Part shown: positions 60,479 through 64,000 of the stretch, in pieces
How positions within the stretch are numbered: position 1 is the stretch's first letter
How the letters are laid out: each line of letters opens with the position of its first letter
NCBI GenBank assembly: GCA_003712055.1
Contig: RHLJ01000006.1
Coordinates: 186,001 to 250,000 of the forward strand
Length of the DNA stretch: 64,000 nt
Origin: Balneola sp.
GTDB taxonomy: Bacteria > Bacteroidota > Rhodothermia > Balneolales > Balneolaceae
Direction of reading: 5' to 3'
Notes under the pieces: model-generated
What the model saw: only the letters and a program-made list of their open reading frames with translations
What the model was told of the DNA's origin: nothing
The model's database searches: none
Position numbers and translations under genes: made by a program

Positions 60479-61492
60479 ATGGCTGATGTATTTGACTTTA
60501 CAAAAGAACAAACATCTTCTTCATTCTTCGTTTTAGATGCAACGTTGAGAGATGGTGGACATTTAAATCAGTGGAAATTTTCTTCTGAAGAGGTATTTGG
60601 TTTAGTGAAAGGGGTAATACAAGCGGGAGTAGACGCCATAGAAGTAGGGTACATTAGTGACCCAGGCAAAGATTCGCCCACCGTAACCTATTGCGATACT
60701 CATTTTCTCGACCAAATTAAGACAGCTATAGGAAATAGAAATTGTGCTATAGTGAGCATGATACATCAGCAAACCAACCAGGAAGCATTAATTAAAGAAA
60801 GAAAGGATTATCTAGACTTGTTAAGAATACCAACAACCTACGATGGATTGTCCCAGGCACTTTGGGTTGCGAGTTTGGCAAAAAAGTACAATGTACGAAC
60901 AAGCATTAATCTCGTAAATCTTTCCACTTTGACCAAAGAACAAGTAGAAGAAGTGGTCACCACAATCGCTAAGGAAGATGTTGCTGATATATTTTACCTG
61001 GCTGATTCTCGAGGGGCTTGCAGTCCCAATGAAGTAATGTTAATGACAGAGATAGCAAAGGAATATTGGGAAGGGCTGTTGGGCTTTCATGCGCATAACA
61101 ATCTTGGATTTGCCGCTATCAATTCTCAGGTAGCACTGGAAAGTGGGTGCCATATTATTGATGGAACATTGAATGGCTTTGGTATAGGTTTGGGGAATCT
61201 TGACTTGGCACATGCGCTAACTTTGATTCAGCCCTATAATCGATCTAAAAAATACAATCACAAACCAATTCAAGATCTTCAGCATTTTCTTTCTATTAAC
61301 TTCTTCGCGGAGTGGAGTTATATGTACTATTTAACGGGATTAAAAAACATGGCTCCTTCGTGGGTGAAACCTCTTATGGAGAAGTTTGGGAAAAAATGCC
61401 ACGAATATGTGAGCTATATTCCAAGTAAACCCTATTCGAACTTAGATGAAGTATTAACAGAAATTGAAAATTACACTTTCAATCAAATTTGA
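60479..61492 (+). CDS. HMGL-like (DRE-TIM) aldolase
   Basis: A 337-residue metallolyase with the family start FFVLDATLRDGGHLNQW (D20, R24, D25), the middle strand VDAIEVGYIS and the metal-binding HxH in LLGFHAHNNLGFAA. The loop DGTLNGFGIGLGNLDLAHAL follows. The layout is closest to 4-hydroxy-2-oxovalerate aldolase and related carbohydrate-cluster aldolases; the C-terminal 70 residues carry no leucine-binding domain, so it is not isopropylmalate synthase. Metal-dependent cleavage or condensation of a 2-oxo acid is inferred. It lies between the citrate-lyase-like and dehydrogenase-like genes with gaps of 30 and 27 bases. Confidence 0.87.
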   Translation: MADVFDFTKEQTSSSFFVLDATLRDGGHLNQWKFSSEEVFGLVKGVIQAGVDAIEVGYISDPGKDSPTVTYCDTHFLDQIKTAIGNRNCAIVSMIHQQTNQEALIKERKDYLDLLRIPTTYDGLSQALWVASLAKKYNVRTSINLVNLSTLTKEQVEEVVTTIAKEDVADIFYLADSRGACSPNEVMLMTEIAKEYWEGLLGFHAHNNLGFAAINSQVALESGCHIIDGTLNGFGIGLGNLDLAHALTLIQPYNRSKKYNHKPIQDLQHFLSINFFAEWSYMYYLTGLKNMAPSWVKPLMEKFGKKCHEYVSYIPSKPYSNLDEVLTEIENYTFNQI

Positions 61493-61519
61493 TCCGGAGA
61501 TACAAAAGAAAGAAGACAG

Positions 61520-62473
61520 ATGAAAAAAAAGTGTTTGGTCTTAAATGATCGTGAAGCTCTTCCTGAAGCTGCATTAGCAGATATAGCTCACCTTGTGGAT
61601 ATTTCATGGGAACAAGATCCTCCTGAAAGATTTTCTTTGGAAGAGGCTGTTCAAAGAAACAAGGATACACAGGTTATTATAACTACTTACATGGATTTGA
61701 AGGGGCACATCCTGGAACAAATGCCCGGTCTTGAAGCAATCATCACCACTACTATTTCTACTCATTTTATTGATTCAGGATATTGTAAAAAAAAAGGAAT
61801 TAAAGTCTTTAATACTGAAAACTATACCGGAACTTCAGTGGCAGAGCATGCGGTAGCCTTAATGATGGCTACTATACGTCATATCCCAAAGGTAGATAAT
61901 GAAGTGAAGCAACAAGGGAACAACAACTGTTTTGAGTACAGAGGCATAGAACTATATGGAAAAACAGCAGGCATCATCGGTTTTGGAAATATTGGCTCAA
62001 CCATTGCTCGATTGTTAAGTGGCTTTGGAATGAAGCTTCAGTACTATAACCGGTCTCCTAAGTCATCTAATATCGCCCAACAAGTAGAACTGTATGATCT
62101 TTTATCATCTTCAGATATAGTGTTTTTATCCCTTCCTTTAAATCATGAATCTCATGAAATAATTAGAGAAGAAACATTGGCCAGGATGAAAAAAACTGCT
62201 GTATTGATCAATGTCTCCCCTGATGAGGTGATGGATATCGATGCTGTAAAACAGGCCCTTAGCCGGGGAGATATTGCCGCTGCGGGCTTAGATCTACTCC
62301 AAACGGGTGTTTTTAAGGACTTATCCAATACCGTTCTAACTCCTAGAAGAGCCTGGTATACCGAAGATTGTTTTAACAGGCGAATTGGAATGTGGAAATC
62401 TACGCTTGTAAATTTTGTGGAAGGGAAAAGCCAAAAAGATATTGCTGATTCAGATTTTGTGCCTATTGGCTAA
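61520..62473 (+). CDS. D-2-hydroxyacid dehydrogenase-like protein lacking catalytic residues
   Basis: A 317-residue protein with the fold of D-isomer-specific dehydrogenases: NYTGTSVAEHAVALMMATIR near residue 101 and the NAD-binding GIIGFGNIGS (GxGxxG, 154-159) followed by an NRS end of strand two. The active site differs: where the family has an Arg in INxxRG it reads INVSPDE (230-236); the Glu after GLDV is replaced in GLDLLQTG (256-263); and the His of TPH is Arg276 in TPRRAWYT. All three catalytic residues are therefore missing, so oxidation by the usual mechanism is unlikely; it may bind NAD and a ligand, or catalyse another step. Last gene of the operon. Confidence 0.83.
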   Translation: MKKKCLVLNDREALPEAALADIAHLVDISWEQDPPERFSLEEAVQRNKDTQVIITTYMDLKGHILEQMPGLEAIITTTISTHFIDSGYCKKKGIKVFNTENYTGTSVAEHAVALMMATIRHIPKVDNEVKQQGNNNCFEYRGIELYGKTAGIIGFGNIGSTIARLLSGFGMKLQYYNRSPKSSNIAQQVELYDLLSSSDIVFLSLPLNHESHEIIREETLARMKKTAVLINVSPDEVMDIDAVKQALSRGDIAAAGLDLLQTGVFKDLSNTVLTPRRAWYTEDCFNRRIGMWKSTLVNFVEGKSQKDIADSDFVPIG

Positions 62474-62536
62474 ACATCTGAATGGACAACATAATGTTGA
62501 TCATTTATGCGATAATCTTATATCGATTAAGTGATA

Positions 62537-62554
62537 GTTGGAAACCCGGGGAGC
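62537..62554 (+). other. Putative attachment site, right (tRNA-Asn 3' remnant)
   Basis: The 12 bases AACCCGGGGAGC (62543-62554) equal the tRNA-Asn 3' end. The preceding GTTGG matches the 5' strand of the T-arm with nine intervening bases missing. It sits directly before the terminator that ends the island operon. Confidence 0.55.
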
Positions 62555-62555
62555 A

Positions 62556-62594
62556 AAAAAAAAGCCTTCCATCTCATCATGGAAGGCTTTTTTT
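62556..62594. terminator. Bidirectional terminator between operon and BNR gene
   Basis: AAGCCTTCCAT (62562-62572) pairs with ATGGAAGGCTT (62579-62589), flanked by an A run on the left and a T run on the right, so it can end transcripts from both sides. Confidence 0.85.
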
Positions 62595-62613
62595 ATTTCT
62601 TGTTGATGGACTC

Positions 62614-64000
62614 TTAATCGTGATCCAATCCTAAAACAGGTGGAGCACCATTTGATTTTAGTCGTTCAGCCAATGCGGGTATTACTTCATGCATTAATGG
62701 GTGGAATTCATCGTGAATTACTTTGAATTCCTCTTTGCCTACGCGAAGCATATCTTTTTGCATGGCTGTTGGGCCGTAAGTTCCTCTAAGCCCACCAAAA
62801 GCAACGGAGATTCGATTCATTACCGTTTTTGGCATCACGTCTCTTAATTCTCTTTGAGGCAGGTTTCCATTCATTTTGGTATCCAGTGCCTTAAGTGCCA
62901 TTTCAGCATCATGTAAATCTTTCATTAGCTCAGCATCCGGAGTTGCAGAACGGCTAAGTGAAAGCTGCATGGCGGTAAGTAGTTCTTCCGCTTCATCCAT
63001 CTCATTGTTAAGCATCTGCACATGATTTGAAAATTCCTGCAATTCATCCCGGAATGCGAGTACTTCTGAATCAGATTTTCTAGGAAGAGCACCTTCTCGA
63101 AGCAGAACAACATCGAACTCAACCATTCCTCCAATATTAGTCGAAACTCCATCTACAATTTTTACGAGTTGAGCTGAATAGGTACCAGGTCTAGCCATAA
63201 TTCCAAATCCACCACCTCTTGTTTGTTCCGGGTTAATTAACCCTTGCGAGGCAGTACGCAAATTCCAGTTTATGCGATGGAATCCTTTTGAGGTTCTCGC
63301 TAGCACTCGTTGAACCAGCTCGCCATCGGAGTTATAGATTTCCAGATGAATAGCTGGAGATTTTTCGCGCATTTCAGCCTCCAAGGATTCCCAGCCTGGA
63401 AATGGTATATCAGCATCACCCAGCTCTTTTTCCATTTTCTGACGTTCAGCTTTTAACGTAGTTAAGCCTTCCTTCAGGTAGTAAGTGAAGTTAACACCGA
63501 ACCGCGGATTAGGAGCGGAGTAGTAATCATCACCCATATACCGGGATACATTTGTCTGGACATACCATTCTCCATCTCTAGGCTCAAATAGATGAGCTTC
63601 CTGATCCAATAACTCAGGAGTTAAACTTCTTAATGGAGAATAGTCATCGAGTATATAGAATCCTCTTCCAAAAGTAGCTCCAACCACATCATTTTCCCGG
63701 CGCTGGATAGTGATATCACGGAAAGAAATAGTAGGTATTCCTCCCTTCATTTTAATCCACTCGTTCCCGCCATCAATGGTGAAATAAACTCCAAATTCAT
63801 GGGCTAAGAAGAACAGGTCTTTATTCACATGATCCTGAACAATTCTCCATACCATTCCAACTTCAGGAAGATTACCAGCTATGGAAGTCCAGGATCTGCC
63901 ATAATCGGTACTTTTAACCAGATAGGGTTTGAAATCGCCTTCTTTATGATTGTCTAGGGCAGCATAAACTGTAGCTTCATCGAAAAGATCAGCACGGACA
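62614..64000 (-). CDS. BNR/VPS10-like repeat protein (5' end outside window)
   Basis: The frame is open from the window edge to the stop at 62614, giving 462 visible residues; the start lies beyond 64000. The visible N-terminal part has BNR-type repeats, with STDYGRSWTSIAGNLPE and FGVYFTIDGGNEWIKMKGG, that form beta-propeller blades. Then comes an FGRGFYILDDYSPLR segment typical of sortilin-like (VPS10) proteins of Bacteroidota. The end is helical and charged (ELMKDLHDAEMALKALDTK). Members are usually exported and often annotated as glycosyl hydrolases without proof. No catalytic motif can be seen. Confidence 0.82.
   Translation of the reverse strand, partial: VRADLFDEATVYAALDNHKEGDFKPYLVKSTDYGRSWTSIAGNLPEVGMVWRIVQDHVNKDLFFLAHEFGVYFTIDGGNEWIKMKGGIPTISFRDITIQRRENDVVGATFGRGFYILDDYSPLRSLTPELLDQEAHLFEPRDGEWYVQTNVSRYMGDDYYSAPNPRFGVNFTYYLKEGLTTLKAERQKMEKELGDADIPFPGWESLEAEMREKSPAIHLEIYNSDGELVQRVLARTSKGFHRINWNLRTASQGLINPEQTRGGGFGIMARPGTYSAQLVKIVDGVSTNIGGMVEFDVVLLREGALPRKSDSEVLAFRDELQEFSNHVQMLNNEMDEAEELLTAMQLSLSRSATPDAELMKDLHDAEMALKALDTKMNGNLPQRELRDVMPKTVMNRISVAFGGLRGTYGPTAMQKDMLRVGKEEFKVIHDEFHPLMHEVIPALAERLKSNGAPPVLGLDHD

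Noticed and set aside
55741-62473. Integrase or recombinase gene for the proposed island
   Set aside because: None of the genes in the interval has tyrosine or serine recombinase motifs; the GIY-YIG pseudogene is not an integrase.
1-64000. CRISPR array
   Set aside because: No regularly spaced direct repeats were seen; the repeats found are single inverted units.

Overview
The window reads like a chromosome segment of a Balneolaeota or closely related Bacteroidota/Rhodothermia bacterium (inference). The evidence is a NYPNPFNP-type type IX secretion sorting domain, DUF4249 paired with a TonB-dependent receptor, promoters of the TTG-N19/21-TAnnTTTG form, many Sec lipoproteins, and intergenic spaces crowded with short dispersed inverted repeats. 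Most of the window is ordinary core genome.

Layout. 1-11049: the end of a secreted T9SS protein, an aldo/keto reductase, an acyl-ACP thioesterase and a three-gene RND efflux operon (adaptor plus two permeases). 11050-14934: an accessory zone with a repeat-rich gap, a short secreted Rhs protein ending in a JAB-like metalloprotease tip, two envelope-located candidate immunity genes, a small ORF and a displaced decayed piece of Rhs core. 14935-20310: a DUF3047 protein and the B12-dependent ribonucleotide reductase nrdJ, behind an AT-rich control region with two perfect DnaA boxes. 20311-23776: a sulfatase operon that carries its own lipoprotein formylglycine-generating enzyme. 23929-33000: a DUF4212/SSS symporter pair, a CotH-like lipoprotein, a tricorn-type protease and gamma-glutamyltransferase. 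33455-43877: housekeeping genes (ctp, hslVU, rng, murA, a biotin carrier protein, an ArsC-like protein, DUF3108, dut). 43951-51744: a DPP-IV-type peptidase, then ccmC-ccmD-like-ccmE-ccmF, a DUF5683 protein and truA. 51745-55001: a DUF4249 lipoprotein with its TonB receptor. 55105-62554: a tRNA-Asn locus and what looks like a genomic island. 62555-64000: a terminator and the 3' part of a BNR/VPS10-like protein.

The most interesting region is 55166-62554. An intact tRNA-Asn is preceded by a broken tRNA-Asn copy, and 12 bases of its 3' end recur 7.2 kb downstream at 62543-62554. The interval holds a GIY-YIG pseudogene, a fumarate-reductase-type flavoprotein, a methyltransferase, a NaPi-like transporter with altered signature motifs, and a tight three-gene operon (citrate-lyase-like aldolase, HMGL-like aldolase, 2-hydroxyacid-dehydrogenase-like protein). 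The last protein lacks all three usual catalytic residues. I cannot assign this operon to a known pathway. No integrase is present.

The second accessory focus is the Rhs/JAB locus. The toxin candidate has its own Sec signal peptide, and its neighbours are a lipoprotein and an inner-membrane protein, so toxin action and immunity probably take place in the cell envelope. All statements come from reading the sequence. No database search was run.
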